From Polynucleobacter brandtiae (lineage in GTDB: Bacteria; Pseudomonadota; Gammaproteobacteria; Burkholderiales; Burkholderiaceae): a stretch of DNA of 64,000 nt. The position numbers and the translations under genes were made by a program. The notes under the pieces were generated by a model. The model was given only the letters and a program-made list of their open reading frames with translations, was not told the DNA's origin and did not search any database. Location: NCBI RefSeq assembly GCF_002797575.1, contig NZ_PGTX01000001.1, positions 186,001-250,000 of the forward strand, in the 5' to 3' direction. Every line of letters starts with the position of its first letter. Position 1 is the stretch's first letter. Positions 17,573-27,495 of this stretch are shown here, one piece after another.

Positions 17573-18247
17573 TTAGAGTGATGAGCTAGCATCTGCTGCT
17601 CGTACCGCTTGGATAAACTCTCTCATCAAGATGTGATCTTTAATGCCCCTACTGCTTTCTACTCCACTAGAAACGTCAACAGCACAAGGCTTTAGTCGAG
17701 CTATGGCTTCGCCCACGTTGTGCACGTTCAATCCACCACTCAAAACGACCCGAGGCGCGTTTGCGCTTATCCATGCTTGTGGTATTCCTTGCCAATCAAA
17801 GGGAATGCCCCCTCCGCCATAACCCTCAACCAGGGCATCGAGCAAAAGGGCATTTGCATCCCTATATTGTAGGGAAAAATCATCAAATGCGAACTGGGGA
17901 CCCACGCGAGCCGCTTTCATCCAAGGCTGACTCTCAGAAAGACGCTCACAATCCAAGGCTGACTCATCCCCATGAAACTGCCATAAAGTAATCGTTGTGG
18001 CCGCCCGAATGGCATCCATCTCAGCTTTAGAGGCATTAACGACCAATCCCACAGCATCCACCCCTGCTGGAAGCCTTGAAATCAAGGAAGCGGCAATATT
18101 CGGGCTGACAGCCCTTGGGCTGGGTGGGTAGAAAACAAATCCGATGGCATCAACCCCGGCAGCAACAGCTGCATCAATATCTGATGGCGATCTGATGCCG
18201 CAAATTTTGACCCGTGTATGGCCTGGAGAGTGAGTTAATAAGCCCAT
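17573..18247 (-). CDS. trpF: TrpF, phosphoribosylanthranilate isomerase
   Basis: Third step of tryptophan synthesis, an Amadori rearrangement in a TIM barrel. In the 224-residue protein the general base cysteine is in VKICGIRS (C16). Other family motifs are GVDAIGFVFYPPSPRAV, LWQFHGDE and VVLSGGLNVHNVGEA, and the phosphate loop region is CAVDVSSGVESSRGIKD. It begins the trpFBA set, 45 bp after truA. Standalone, not fused to TrpC. Confidence 0.95.
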   Translation of the reverse strand: MGLLTHSPGHTRVKICGIRSPSDIDAAVAAGVDAIGFVFYPPSPRAVSPNIAASLISRLPAGVDAVGLVVNASKAEMDAIRAATTITLWQFHGDESALDCERLSESQPWMKAARVGPQFAFDDFSLQYRDANALLLDALVEGYGGGGIPFDWQGIPQAWISANAPRVVLSGGLNVHNVGEAIARLKPCAVDVSSGVESSRGIKDHILMREFIQAVRAADASSSL

Positions 18248-18292
18248 AACTAGAAATGATATCGCTTTAAAGCTCCCAATGGGGGCTTCGAA

Positions 18293-19111
18293 TCAAAGTA
18301 AGCCCCTTGGAAGCCAAGAGTTCTGAAGCCAAGGAGCCGGAATTTCAAATTGCTCAGGATAGCTAATTTGAGCTAAATATAAGCCAGCGGGCGAGAATGT
18401 TGGAGCCGCAATACTACGGTCTTTTGCCCGTAACACCTCAGCCATCCAGGATGAGTCATGTTTGCCAAGCCCAATTTGCAAAAAACTACCCACCAAGTTC
18501 CGAACCATGTGGTGCAAAAAGGCATTTCCTTTAATTCGGAAATAGAGCCAAGGTTCACTTGAAACAATCTCAATGGAATACAAAGTCTTGATTGGGGTCT
18601 TGCTTTGACATTCTGAAGACCTAAATGAGGTGAAATCATGCTCACCAATCAAGCACTCTGAGGCCTGCTTCATTGCATCAACATCAAACCAACGATTAGC
18701 AGGCAGTATTAGAAAACCCGCCCGAGATGCAGTCATCGGAGATCGGCAAGAGCTTGCATGTAATGCATAAACATAAGTGCGCTCGTAAGCACAATACCGA
18801 GCACTAAATTCAGACGGAACAGGCTTAGCCCAATTCACCACAATAGATTCTGGCAAGAAAGCGTTAACCCCCCTCACCCATGACCAATCTTCACGCACTA
18901 CATCAACATCAAAATGCACAACCTGACCTAAGGCATGCACCCCCGTGTCCGTTCTGCCCGCAGTAATTACACGAATAGGCGGCTTACCCGCAATGCCAAC
19001 AAATGCAGTAATGGCCTTTTCTACCCGATCCTGAACTGTATCTTGGTTGAGTTGAGACTGCCACCCTGAATAAGGGGTACCGTCATATTGAAGGCCTAAG
19101 GCGATGCGCAT
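18293..19111 (-). CDS. truA: TruA, tRNA pseudouridine(38-40) synthase
   Basis: Converts uridines 38-40 of the tRNA anticodon arm to pseudouridine. The 272-residue protein starts with [19 protein letters not shown] and has the catalytic aspartate in [15 protein letters not shown] (D55). It also has the C-terminal family motifs [14 protein letters not shown] and PAGLYL. The truA-trpF adjacency is conserved in betaproteobacteria. Confidence 0.96.
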   Translation of the reverse strand: MRIALGLQYDGTPYSGWQSQLNQDTVQDRVEKAITAFVGIAGKPPIRVITAGRTDTGVHALGQVVHFDVDVVREDWSWVRGVNAFLPESIVVNWAKPVPSEFSARYCAYERTYVYALHASSCRSPMTASRAGFLILPANRWFDVDAMKQASECLIGEHDFTSFRSSECQSKTPIKTLYSIEIVSSEPWLYFRIKGNAFLHHMVRNLVGSFLQIGLGKHDSSWMAEVLRAKDRSIAAPTFSPAGLYLAQISYPEQFEIPAPWLQNSWLPRGLL

Positions 19112-19137
19112 TTTTTACTTAAAACCTGAATCTAACT

Positions 19138-20523
19138 CTAACTTTGGCGATGAGATAACTGCACCAAAAGACCTTGTGCTTCGATCACAATTGCAGGATC
19201 GATCGTAGCGCCCATAGACACAATTTCATGTAGTGATTTTTTAGCGGCGTTAAAGTCTTCGATCGTTATGTAGGCGCGAGCTAGATTTAACTTCACACGC
19301 AAAGCATCCGCTAGCGGATTTACATCGGGGTCAATGGTCTGAATGGGCTTACTTGATAGATCTAAATCAATACCTGCAAATAGGGCTTTTGCACGCTCTG
19401 GCATTAAGCCGTGTGTCGCAGATGCTTCATTGCCTAGATTGTTGAATGTTTGAGTATTAGGCTGGGAGAAATCACGTGCCTCCTGGCGACGAGCATTTTT
19501 AGCCAAGAACCAAAGCAATAAAGCGGTAACTATCATTAACGATAACGTCAGTAAAGCTGGCGCTAGACCTACATCACTAGACGTGCTATTGCTTGCAGAT
19601 TGATTTTTTAATTTCTCTTTAGATTGATTTAGCAGTAACTGCAAGTCCACAATATTTTTTTCTAGCTCAGCAACTCGAGCGCGAGTTTGCTCTAAAACCT
19701 TTTCCTGAGCAACTAAGTCTTCAGTAAATCGTTGCTCATCAGAGTTGCCCTGAACATTTGAGCCAATTCTTAACCTGTCTTTCACTGACTCATCATCAGC
19801 ATTTTTTGGAGCTAGAGAGGAAGGTGGTGCATTGTTCCTGGAGTCACGTTCAGCGAGCCATCGGGCATTGGATTGGGCGGCAAACTGATTTGCCTCAGCA
19901 GGACTAATAGACCGTAATAACGCTTGACTTGGCACCACTAACTCGACGCCTGCCTCTAAGCGATTAATACTTCCACTTGCAAATGCGTCTGGATTGGCCC
20001 TAAAAAGAGCCAACATCGTTTGGTCAATACTGGTCCCGCCTAATTGAGGCGCTAACTGAGACGCTATTTCCGACGCGGTTTGACCTGGTTTAACAGTAAT
20101 TTTCTGGGCATCACCTAAAAGCAAAGTATAGGTTTTAGTGATACTTCCTGACGACCAACTTACAGTTACCAACAAGTCCAGAAATGGATCATCGGTATTG
20201 GGCACAGGGCTCACTGTTTCAACTAAGGCCATGAGCTGGTCTTGCTTATTACGATAGATCATCGCCTGCGGATTTAATTCAAGTATTTTTTGTGAAATAC
20301 CTAAGCGGTCATAGGATGATTTACTAGAGATCACAATACTCAAAGAGGCTAAAGCACTCTGCTCTTCGCTTCCAACTTTAATTGGGAATTCAACTTTAAG
20401 AGGCTCTCCAGCCTTAGAGAAAAGCTTAGGCAAGCCTAATGAGATTGCTCCGGCAGTGCATGACCAACTGAGCCAAATGAGAACAAATAACTTGTTAAAA
20501 CGAGAGGAACTCAATCGGAGCAT
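19138..20523 (-). CDS. fimV: FimV/HubP-like polar scaffold protein, short form
   Basis: An envelope protein related to FimV, which positions type IV pili and polar proteins. The 461-residue sequence has an N-terminal signal segment and a FimV N-terminal domain (ISLGLPKLFSKAGEPLKVEF). A LysM-like peptidoglycan-binding segment lies around 145-205 (TVKPGQTASEIA), then a coiled coil at about 265-305 and a transmembrane helix near 322-340. The C-terminus is TPR-like (LARAYITIEDFNAAKKSLHEIV). It is about half the length of long FimV proteins, lacking the extended acidic cytoplasmic region. It sits between asd and truA, the classic fimV position. Confidence 0.82.
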   Translation of the reverse strand: MLRLSSSRFNKLFVLIWLSWSCTAGAISLGLPKLFSKAGEPLKVEFPIKVGSEEQSALASLSIVISSKSSYDRLGISQKILELNPQAMIYRNKQDQLMALVETVSPVPNTDDPFLDLLVTVSWSSGSITKTYTLLLGDAQKITVKPGQTASEIASQLAPQLGGTSIDQTMLALFRANPDAFASGSINRLEAGVELVVPSQALLRSISPAEANQFAAQSNARWLAERDSRNNAPPSSLAPKNADDESVKDRLRIGSNVQGNSDEQRFTEDLVAQEKVLEQTRARVAELEKNIVDLQLLLNQSKEKLKNQSASNSTSSDVGLAPALLTLSLMIVTALLLWFLAKNARRQEARDFSQPNTQTFNNLGNEASATHGLMPERAKALFAGIDLDLSSKPIQTIDPDVNPLADALRVKLNLARAYITIEDFNAAKKSLHEIVSMGATIDPAIVIEAQGLLVQLSHRQS

Positions 20524-20530
20524 CTCAGAG

Positions 20531-21682
20531 TTAACGCTCTAAGAGAATACGTAGCATGCGACGCAGTGGCTCAGCAGCGCCCCACAGTAGCTGATCACCA
20601 ACGGTAAATGCAGCAAGGTATTCTGGACCCATCGCCATTTTATGTAAGCGACCAATGGGTACAGTCAAGGTTCCACTAACGGCTGCAGGAGATAGCTCAC
20701 GCTCTGTTGTTTCTCGATCATTTGGTATTACCTTGACCCATTGATTATCGTTTGCAAGGATTGCTTCAATTTCTTTTAGGGGAATATCTTTCTTAAGTTT
20801 GATGGTCAAGCCCTGGGAATGACAACGCATGGCACCCACACGTACACACAAACCATCCACAGGAATGCTGCCTTCAGATCTAAATGCAGGGCGACCCAAG
20901 ATCTTATTAAACTCGGCTCCGCCCTTCCACTCTTCTTTTGTTTGACCATTTTCTACAGGAACATCGATCCAGGGAATTAAGCTACCAGCTAAAGCTGTAT
21001 TGCGAAAATTTTGTTTTGGGAACTCGGTTGAGCGCAATGTTGAAGTTACCTTGCGATCAATATCCAAAATCCAAGATGAGGGATCGGCTAGCTCTGTTGC
21101 TACGCTATCACGCAAAGCGCCCATCTGTAAAAGTAGCTCACGCATATTTTGAGCCCCGGCTCCTGAAGCCGCCTGATATGTCATGGCACTAATCCACTCC
21201 ACCATATCAGCCTTCACAAGACCGCCCATAGCAATCATCATCAAACTAACGGTGCAGTTACTTCCAATCCAATTTTTTCCACCGGATGCTAAGGCCTTAT
21301 CAATGACGGAGCGATTAACTGGGTCCAAAATTAGCACCGCATCGTCCCTCATACGCAAAGCGCTAGCGGCATCAATCCAGTGACCCTGCCAACCAGCCGC
21401 ACGTAATTTAGGAAAAACATCGTTAGTGTAATCACCACCTTGGCAAGTCAAAATAATATCGCAACGGGCAAGAGCGGCAATATCATTAGCATTTTGAAGG
21501 GCGTTCTCAGTTTTACTCACCTTGACACCATTCAACAGTGGGACATCACCCCCTGCCTGGCTAGTACTAAAGAAAATCGGCTCGATCAAATCAAAATCTT
21601 TCTCAGCTAACATTCTCTCCATGAGAACACTGCCGACCATACCGCGCCAGCCTACTAAACCTACTAATGGTGCATTTGACAT
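20531..21682 (-). CDS. asd: Asd, aspartate-semialdehyde dehydrogenase
   Basis: Reduces aspartyl phosphate to aspartate semialdehyde on the way to lysine, methionine, threonine and diaminopimelate. The 383-residue enzyme has the NADP site [17 protein letters not shown]. The nucleophile cysteine is in [12 protein letters not shown] (C143), and [15 protein letters not shown] and [14 protein letters not shown] are also present. This is the Gram-negative (type 1) form. It lies 27 bp after leuB and 7 bp before fimV. Confidence 0.96.
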   Translation of the reverse strand: MSNAPLVGLVGWRGMVGSVLMERMLAEKDFDLIEPIFFSTSQAGGDVPLLNGVKVSKTENALQNANDIAALARCDIILTCQGGDYTNDVFPKLRAAGWQGHWIDAASALRMRDDAVLILDPVNRSVIDKALASGGKNWIGSNCTVSLMMIAMGGLVKADMVEWISAMTYQAASGAGAQNMRELLLQMGALRDSVATELADPSSWILDIDRKVTSTLRSTEFPKQNFRNTALAGSLIPWIDVPVENGQTKEEWKGGAEFNKILGRPAFRSEGSIPVDGLCVRVGAMRCHSQGLTIKLKKDIPLKEIEAILANDNQWVKVIPNDRETTERELSPAAVSGTLTVPIGRLHKMAMGPEYLAAFTVGDQLLWGAAEPLRRMLRILLER

Positions 21683-21709
21683 GATGATTAACGATCTAAT
21701 GAAATTGTA

Positions 21710-22783
21710 TTATTTGGAAAGTGCTGCTACTACCGCATCACCCATCTGAATGGTAGATACCATTTGCGAGCCAGCAGTATGAATATCTGCAGTACGCAAA
21801 CCCTGAGTAAGTACACTCTGCACAGCCGCTTCAATGCGGTCAGCCTCTGCAGGCATTCCAAGTGAGTAACGTAACATCATTGCAGTCGATAAGATCGTAG
21901 CCAGTGGATTTGCAACCCCTTTGCCAGCGATATCAGGAGCCGAGCCATGGCTGGGCTCATACAGACCTTTATTGTTTTTATCCAATGAGGCGGAGGGTAG
22001 CATTCCTATTGAGCCCGTCAGCATTGCAGCCTCATCAGACAAAATATCTCCAAAAAGATTACCCGTCACCACTACATCAAAAGCCTTGGGTGCTTTAACC
22101 AGTTGCATGGCAGCGTTATCGACATACATGTGTGACAGCTCTACATCCGGATAGTCTTTGCCAACCCGAATCATCACTTCACGCCATAGCTGTGAAGTTT
22201 CTAGGACGTTGGCCTTATCGACACTGCACACTTTTTTACTGCGTAGTCGGGCTGCTTCAAAAGCCACTCGACCGATACGCTCTACCTCAGGCTCGCTGTA
22301 ATGCATCATGTCAAACCCTTCGCGAGCTCCTTTAAATAACGGCAACTCAGATGTACGAATACCTCTTGGTTGGCCGAAATAAATATCGCCGTTCAGTTCG
22401 CGAATAATCAAGATATCGAGGCCACCAACGATCTCGGGTTTCAAGCTAGAGGCTGCGGTTAGTTCGTCATAGCAAATAGCAGGCCTTAAATTGGCGAATA
22501 ATTCCAAATGTTTTCTTAAGCCAAGTATCGCCTGCTCTGGACGTAGTTCGCGTGCTAATGAGTCATATTTCCAATCACCAACCGCACCAAACAGGATGGC
22601 GTCAGCACTTTTTGCCAAATCCAAAGTAGCAGGAGGTAGTGGATGACCGGAAATATCGTAGGCAGCACCGCCTACAGGCGCCGTTTCTAGGTCAAATTTG
22701 GGGCCAAGTGCATTGAGCACTTTAACGGCTTGAGCAACGATTTCCGGGCCGATACCATCACCCGGGAGAACTGCAATTTTCAT
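21710..22783 (-). CDS. leuB: LeuB, 3-isopropylmalate dehydrogenase
   Basis: NAD-dependent oxidative decarboxylation of 3-isopropylmalate in leucine synthesis. In the 357-residue protein the start [16 protein letters not shown] is typical. [30 protein letters not shown] and [22 protein letters not shown] carry the substrate and metal residues, and [15 protein letters not shown] is the NAD-side motif. It follows leuD by 23 bp. Confidence 0.97.
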   Translation of the reverse strand: MKIAVLPGDGIGPEIVAQAVKVLNALGPKFDLETAPVGGAAYDISGHPLPPATLDLAKSADAILFGAVGDWKYDSLARELRPEQAILGLRKHLELFANLRPAICYDELTAASSLKPEIVGGLDILIIRELNGDIYFGQPRGIRTSELPLFKGAREGFDMMHYSEPEVERIGRVAFEAARLRSKKVCSVDKANVLETSQLWREVMIRVGKDYPDVELSHMYVDNAAMQLVKAPKAFDVVVTGNLFGDILSDEAAMLTGSIGMLPSASLDKNNKGLYEPSHGSAPDIAGKGVANPLATILSTAMMLRYSLGMPAEADRIEAAVQSVLTQGLRTADIHTAGSQMVSTIQMGDAVVAALSK

Positions 22784-22806
22784 GGGAGAACCTTAACTCA
22801 ATAAAA

Positions 22807-23454
22807 CTAGGGCAATTGTGTTGTTAGCCAGGGCATCTTAAGGATGCGCCCAGCTTCGTAAGCCTTGATTTTATCTGCATGTTGCAAAGTTAAGCCAATA
22901 TCGTCCAAGCCATTGATAAGACAGTGCTTTCTGAAGGGGGCAACGTCAAAGCTATAGGCAGTTCCATCGGGTGTGATGACACTCTGATTCTGCAGATCAA
23001 CTGTGAGCTGGTAGTTGGTAAATGCCAATGTCTCATTAAATAAATGATCGACCTGTAACTCAGACAGCACTATGGGCAAAAGACCATTTTTAAAGCAATT
23101 ATTGTAGAAAATATCAGCGAAGCTAGGTGCAATGATCGCTCTAAAGCCAAACTGATCCAGAGCCCACGGAGCATGCTCACGAGAACTTCCACAACCAAAA
23201 TTTTTCCGCGCCAACAGAATACCCGCCCCATTGTAGCGAGATTGATTGAGAACAAAATCTGGATTAATGGGTCGATTGGCACAATCTTGACCTGGCTCGC
23301 CATGATCCAAGTAGCGCCACTCGTCGAATAGATTTTGTCCAAATCCAGTCTTCTTGATAGACTTTAAGAACTGTTTTGGGATGATTGCATCAGTATCCAC
23401 ATTCTCGCGATTGAGCGGGGCAACTAATCCTTTGTATATCGTAAATTTTTCCAT
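22807..23454 (-). CDS. leuD: LeuD, isopropylmalate isomerase small subunit
   Basis: The small subunit of isopropylmalate isomerase, which moves the hydroxyl group of isopropylmalate with LeuC. The 215-residue protein has [14 protein letters not shown] near the N-terminus, the swivelling-domain motif [18 protein letters not shown], and [21 protein letters not shown]. It is separated from leuC by a small lipoprotein gene, a placement seen in other betaproteobacteria. Confidence 0.96.
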   Translation of the reverse strand: MEKFTIYKGLVAPLNRENVDTDAIIPKQFLKSIKKTGFGQNLFDEWRYLDHGEPGQDCANRPINPDFVLNQSRYNGAGILLARKNFGCGSSREHAPWALDQFGFRAIIAPSFADIFYNNCFKNGLLPIVLSELQVDHLFNETLAFTNYQLTVDLQNQSVITPDGTAYSFDVAPFRKHCLINGLDDIGLTLQHADKIKAYEAGRILKMPWLTTQLP

Positions 23455-23489
23455 ACTCTTTGCTTAATCTCTACCTATCAATCAGATGA

Positions 23490-23696
23490 TTATTTAACGG
23501 GCGTGACAACAACATCTTTTCCCTTTGTTTGGGATTGATTGTTATTAGGCTGAGTATTTCCGCCCATAGATGTACCCATCGTTTGAAGGTCCTTACCAAC
23601 CCCCTCCATCGTATTTGCGCAGGCAGAAAGAATGATTCCTACGGTAGCAGTGATTATTAATTTTTGGATCATCGTCAGAGATAGTAATTTCGACAT
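23490..23696 (-). CDS. Entericidin A/B-like small lipoprotein
   Basis: A 68-residue secreted protein. A hydrophobic signal is followed by the lipobox LSAC (Cys26) and then NTMEGVGKDLQ, the short conserved motif of the entericidin EcnA/EcnB family. A disordered N/Q-rich tail follows. The start at 23696 has AAGGA; a second ATG at 23672 is possible. Entericidins of enterobacteria are a toxin-antidote pair of lipoproteins; here only one copy is seen, so that role should not be assumed. It lies between leuC and leuD on the same strand. Confidence 0.8.
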   Translation of the reverse strand: MSKLLSLTMIQKLIITATVGIILSACANTMEGVGKDLQTMGTSMGGNTQPNNNQSQTKGKDVVVTPVK

Positions 23697-23705
23697 CGTT
23701 ATTCC

Positions 23706-25115
23706 TTAAGAAATTTTTCGTATATCCACAAAGTGTCCTTCAATGGCAGCAGCTGCCGCCATTGCCGGACTTACCAGATGGGTTCGACCACCGTTACCCT
23801 GACGGCCCTCAAAGTTTCTATTTGAAGTGGAGGCACAGCGCTCACCAGGTTCAAGCCGGTCTGCATTCATCGCTAAACACATCGAGCAGCCAGGCTCACG
23901 CCATTCAAAACCAGCAGCTTTAAACACCCTATCCAAGCCCTCACGCTCAGCCTGCGCCTTTACAAGACCTGAGCCTGGAACAACCATTGCCAACTTTACA
24001 TTCGCGGCTACTTTTTTACCTAAGCGATCGACAACCTTAGCAGCTGCTCGGATATCTTCAATGCGACTATTGGTACAAGAACCGATGAATACCTTGTCAA
24101 CAGCAATGTTACTTAAAGGAGTATTGGGCTTGAGACCCATGTATTCAAGCGCTCTTTCCATTGCTGACCGTTTATTAGGATCGCGCTCTTTCTCCGGATC
24201 AGGTACACGGCCACTAATCGAGAGCACCATTTCAGGAGAGGTACCCCAAGTAACTTGAGGATCAATTTCTTCTGCACGTAGCTCAACAACTGCATCAAAT
24301 TTGGCGTCCGCATCAGAGTGCAAGGTGCGCCAATACTGCAATGCATGACGCAAGGACTCTCCTTGTGGCGAGTAAGGGCGGCCCTGAATATACTCGATCG
24401 TCACTTCATCAACTGCAATCAAGCCTGCGCGAGCTCCGGCTTCAATGGCCATATTGCAGATGGTCATACGACCTTCCATTGATAAATTCCGAATAGCCTC
24501 ACCAGCAAATTCAATGGTATAGCCTGTGCCGCCAGCCGTGCCAATCTTACCGATTACAGCAAGGACAATATCTTTTGCAGTGGAGCCCGGTTGCAATCGC
24601 CCATCTATCCTGACCAGCATATTTTTACTTTTTTTCATTAGTAAAGTTTGCGTAGCCAAAACATGCTCAACCTCAGAGGTACCAATACCAAAGGCCAGAG
24701 CGCCAAAAGCGCCATGGGTACTGGTATGAGAATCACCACAAACTACCGTCATTCCAGGTAGGGTTGCGCCCTGCTCTGGTCCTATAACGTGAACGATCCC
24801 CTGGCGGGCATCATTCATCTTGTACTGAGTGATCCCAAAGGCATCACAATTCTTGTCTAAGGTGTCGACCTGTAACTTAGAAATAGGATCTGCAATTCCC
24901 TCAGAACGATCTGTCGTGGGAACGTTATGGTCTGAAACAGCAAGATTTGCAGAGATCCGCCAAATGGGACGACCTGCAATAGTTAAACCCTCAAAAGCCT
25001 GAGGGCTCGTAACCTCATGCAGAAGTTGACGATCAATGTAGATGGTCGCAGTGCCATCATCCTCGGAGTAAACAACGTGGTCATCCCATAACTTATCGTA
25101 AAGCGTGCGCGACAT
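23706..25115 (-). CDS. leuC: LeuC, isopropylmalate isomerase large subunit
   Basis: An aconitase-family subunit carrying the 4Fe-4S cluster. The 469-residue protein has [32 protein letters not shown] and the first cluster cysteine in [17 protein letters not shown]. The CxxC pair is in [14 protein letters not shown], and [10 protein letters not shown] is also present. The start has an AAAGGA ribosome site 18 bp after gltA, so leuC may be read through from the sdh-gltA transcript. Confidence 0.97.
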   Translation of the reverse strand: MSRTLYDKLWDDHVVYSEDDGTATIYIDRQLLHEVTSPQAFEGLTIAGRPIWRISANLAVSDHNVPTTDRSEGIADPISKLQVDTLDKNCDAFGITQYKMNDARQGIVHVIGPEQGATLPGMTVVCGDSHTSTHGAFGALAFGIGTSEVEHVLATQTLLMKKSKNMLVRIDGRLQPGSTAKDIVLAVIGKIGTAGGTGYTIEFAGEAIRNLSMEGRMTICNMAIEAGARAGLIAVDEVTIEYIQGRPYSPQGESLRHALQYWRTLHSDADAKFDAVVELRAEEIDPQVTWGTSPEMVLSISGRVPDPEKERDPNKRSAMERALEYMGLKPNTPLSNIAVDKVFIGSCTNSRIEDIRAAAKVVDRLGKKVAANVKLAMVVPGSGLVKAQAEREGLDRVFKAAGFEWREPGCSMCLAMNADRLEPGERCASTSNRNFEGRQGNGGRTHLVSPAMAAAAAIEGHFVDIRKIS

Positions 25116-25133
25116 GCAAATCCTTTATAACGA

Positions 25134-26447
25134 CTATTGACGTGCAGTAATTGCAGGTACTTTTCGTGAAGTTTCTCCAACATAGAGCTGGCGCGGACGA
25201 CCAATCTTGTACTCGGAATCTGTAATCATTTCCTCCCACTGCGCAATCCAGCCAACTGTTCTCGCCAAAGCAAAGATACAAGTAAACATTTCGGTAGGAA
25301 CACCTAGCGCACGCTGAACAATTCCAGAGTAGAAATCTACGTTCGGATAGAGTTTACGGCTAACAAAATACTCATCCTCTAAGGCAATTTTCTCTAGGGT
25401 CATAGCCAACTTAAATAATGGATCATTTTCAAGCCCCATTTCTTTGAGCACTTCGTGGCAAGTTTCACGCATTAACTTTGCACGAGGATCAAAGTTTTTG
25501 TAAACACGGTGGCCAAAGCCCATTAAACGAACACTTGAATTCTTATCCTTGACTTGGGCGATAAACTCACCAATCTTGTCAACACCACCATTAGCCTGAA
25601 TTTCATTCAACATTTCTAAGCAAGCTTCATTAGCGCCGCCGTGTGCAGGGCCCCATAAGCAAGCAATACCTGCAGAGATCGCTGCAAATGGATTTGTACC
25701 AGAAGAGCCGCATAAACGCACTGTTGAAGTGGAGGCATTTTGCTCATGATCTGCATGCAATATAAAAATACGATCCAAAGCACGCACTAGCACCGGATTA
25801 ATTTTGTAGTCTTCGCAAGGCGTCGCAAACATCATGCGCATGAAGTTTGCAGTGTAAGACAGTGAATTATCTGGATAAATAAATGGCTGTCCAACAGAAT
25901 ACTTATAGGACATCGCGACTAAAGTTGGCATCTTGGCGATTAAGCGAATCTGCGCAATTTCGCGTGCTTTTGGCTGACTGTAGTCGATCGCATCATGATA
26001 GAAGGCTGCCATGGCACCAACCAATCCGGTTAAAACCGACATTGGATGTGCATCTCTACGGAATCCACGCAAAAAGAATTGCATCTGCTCATGAACCATT
26101 GTGTGGTGCATGACCATTTCTTCAAAATCTTTTTTCTGTTTTGCGTTTGGCAAATCGCCATTAATTAGCAAAAAGCAGACTTCTAAAAAATCACAGTTGT
26201 GAGCTAAATCTTCAATGGGGTAACCGCGGTACAGCAGCTCACCCTTGTCTCCATCAATGTAAGTAATCTTACTATTGCATGAAGCAGTCGATAGAAAGCC
26301 AGAGTCATAAGTGAACTTACCAGTTTGACCGTAGAGTTTACGAATATCGATGACGTCTGGGCCGACCGTGCCTTTATAAATTGGCAACTCAATGTCAGGC
26401 GTACCATCTGAAAACGACAATTTTGCCTTGATATCCGATTCAATCAT
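25134..26447 (-). CDS. gltA: GltA, citrate synthase (type II)
   Basis: Condenses acetyl-CoA and oxaloacetate. The chosen ATG at 26447 gives 437 residues and is preceded by AAGGA at six bases; an upstream frame to 26468 is less likely. Motifs include [19 protein letters not shown], the active-site histidine segments [14 protein letters not shown] and [16 protein letters not shown], and [16 protein letters not shown]. The N-terminal strand domain marks the Gram-negative hexameric class, usually NADH-sensitive. It is 60 bp downstream of sdhE. Confidence 0.97.
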   Translation of the reverse strand: MIESDIKAKLSFSDGTPDIELPIYKGTVGPDVIDIRKLYGQTGKFTYDSGFLSTASCNSKITYIDGDKGELLYRGYPIEDLAHNCDFLEVCFLLINGDLPNAKQKKDFEEMVMHHTMVHEQMQFFLRGFRRDAHPMSVLTGLVGAMAAFYHDAIDYSQPKAREIAQIRLIAKMPTLVAMSYKYSVGQPFIYPDNSLSYTANFMRMMFATPCEDYKINPVLVRALDRIFILHADHEQNASTSTVRLCGSSGTNPFAAISAGIACLWGPAHGGANEACLEMLNEIQANGGVDKIGEFIAQVKDKNSSVRLMGFGHRVYKNFDPRAKLMRETCHEVLKEMGLENDPLFKLAMTLEKIALEDEYFVSRKLYPNVDFYSGIVQRALGVPTEMFTCIFALARTVGWIAQWEEMITDSEYKIGRPRQLYVGETSRKVPAITARQ

Positions 26448-26507
26448 TTCTAATCCTTGGTCACTCAAATTAACAATTAATAGTAATTAACACACTTTTT
26501 GACGCAA

Positions 26508-26777
26508 TTATTTCTCACGCAGTTGCTGCAGTACCGTTTTAAAAATGTCTGTTTGGGAGTCTGTAGCTAGTGACTCTACGGAATCTTTACGGCCAATCAA
26601 TAAATCCATTAGATCGTTATCCTCAAGAGCGAAAAGCTTAGTTAAAACAGCACCAGTTTCCACGTCTAATGAATTAGTATATCGAGTAAAAAAGCGCTGC
26701 AAGATTAAATCATTCTCAAGCAATCCCCGGCGGGCATCACTTTTCAAGCGATATAACGCTGCAGTTGTCAGGTTCAT
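26508..26777 (-). CDS. sdhE: SdhE, FAD assembly factor for succinate dehydrogenase
   Basis: A small cytoplasmic helper that promotes covalent flavinylation of SdhA. The 89-residue protein has the conserved motif RRGLLENDLILQRFF (RGxxE, about 16-30) and the acidic segment LEDNDLMDLLIGR. It overlaps the end of sdhB by 4 bp, so translation is likely coupled. The placement sdhB-sdhE-gltA is common in betaproteobacteria. Confidence 0.94.
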   Translation of the reverse strand: MNLTTAALYRLKSDARRGLLENDLILQRFFTRYTNSLDVETGAVLTKLFALEDNDLMDLLIGRKDSVESLATDSQTDIFKTVLQQLREK

Positions 26778-27478
26778 ACCGCTCTTCGCACCATCAGTTC
26801 TTTGATTTTCCCAATAGCTTTTGTTGGATTCAGGTGCTTAGGGCAAACATCCACGCAATTCATAATCGTATGGCAGCGGAATAAACGATAGGGGTCCTCT
26901 AAGTTATCTAGACGCTGGGCAGTATCCTCATCGCGACTATCCGCAATAAAACGATAGGCCTGGAGTAGACCAGCTGGACCTACAAACTTGTCTGGATTCC
27001 ACCAAAATGAAGGGCATGAGGTAGAGCAGGAAGCGCACAAGATGCACTCATACAAACCATTTAACTCTTCGCGCTCTTCGGGACTTTGGAGACGCTCTTT
27101 TTCTGGTGCAGGATTATCGTTCACCAAATAAGGCTTGATGGATAAATATTGCTTAAAAAACAGAGTCATGTCGACAATCAAATCACGCACTACTGGCAAG
27201 CCAGGTAAAGGACGTAAGGTGATGACTTTAGGCAAAGTCAACATATTGGTCAAGCAAGCTAGGCCATTCTTACCATTGATATTCATGGCATCAGAGCCAC
27301 AAACACCCTCGCGGCATGAGCGGCGATAGGTGATGGATTCATCTTGCTTCTTCAGAGAGATCAAGGCATCCAATAACATGCGCTCACCAGTCAGCTCTAG
27401 CTCATAACGCACCATGCGTGGAGCCGCGTCGACGTCTGGATCGTAGCGGTAAATTTCAAATATACGAATATCACTCAT
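26774..27478 (-). CDS. sdhB: SdhB, succinate dehydrogenase iron-sulfur subunit
   Basis: Carries the three Fe-S clusters that move electrons from SdhA flavin to quinone. In the 234-residue protein the 2Fe-2S site is in CREGVCGSDAMNINGKNGLAC. The 4Fe-4S and 3Fe-4S ligands are in CILCASCSTSCPSFWWN and CHTIMNCVDVCPKHLNP. Its length is normal. It follows sdhA by 17 bp. Confidence 0.97.
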   Translation of the reverse strand: MSDIRIFEIYRYDPDVDAAPRMVRYELELTGERMLLDALISLKKQDESITYRRSCREGVCGSDAMNINGKNGLACLTNMLTLPKVITLRPLPGLPVVRDLIVDMTLFFKQYLSIKPYLVNDNPAPEKERLQSPEEREELNGLYECILCASCSTSCPSFWWNPDKFVGPAGLLQAYRFIADSRDEDTAQRLDNLEDPYRLFRCHTIMNCVDVCPKHLNPTKAIGKIKELMVRRAV

Positions 27479-27495
27479 TTTATATTTCTCTTCGC

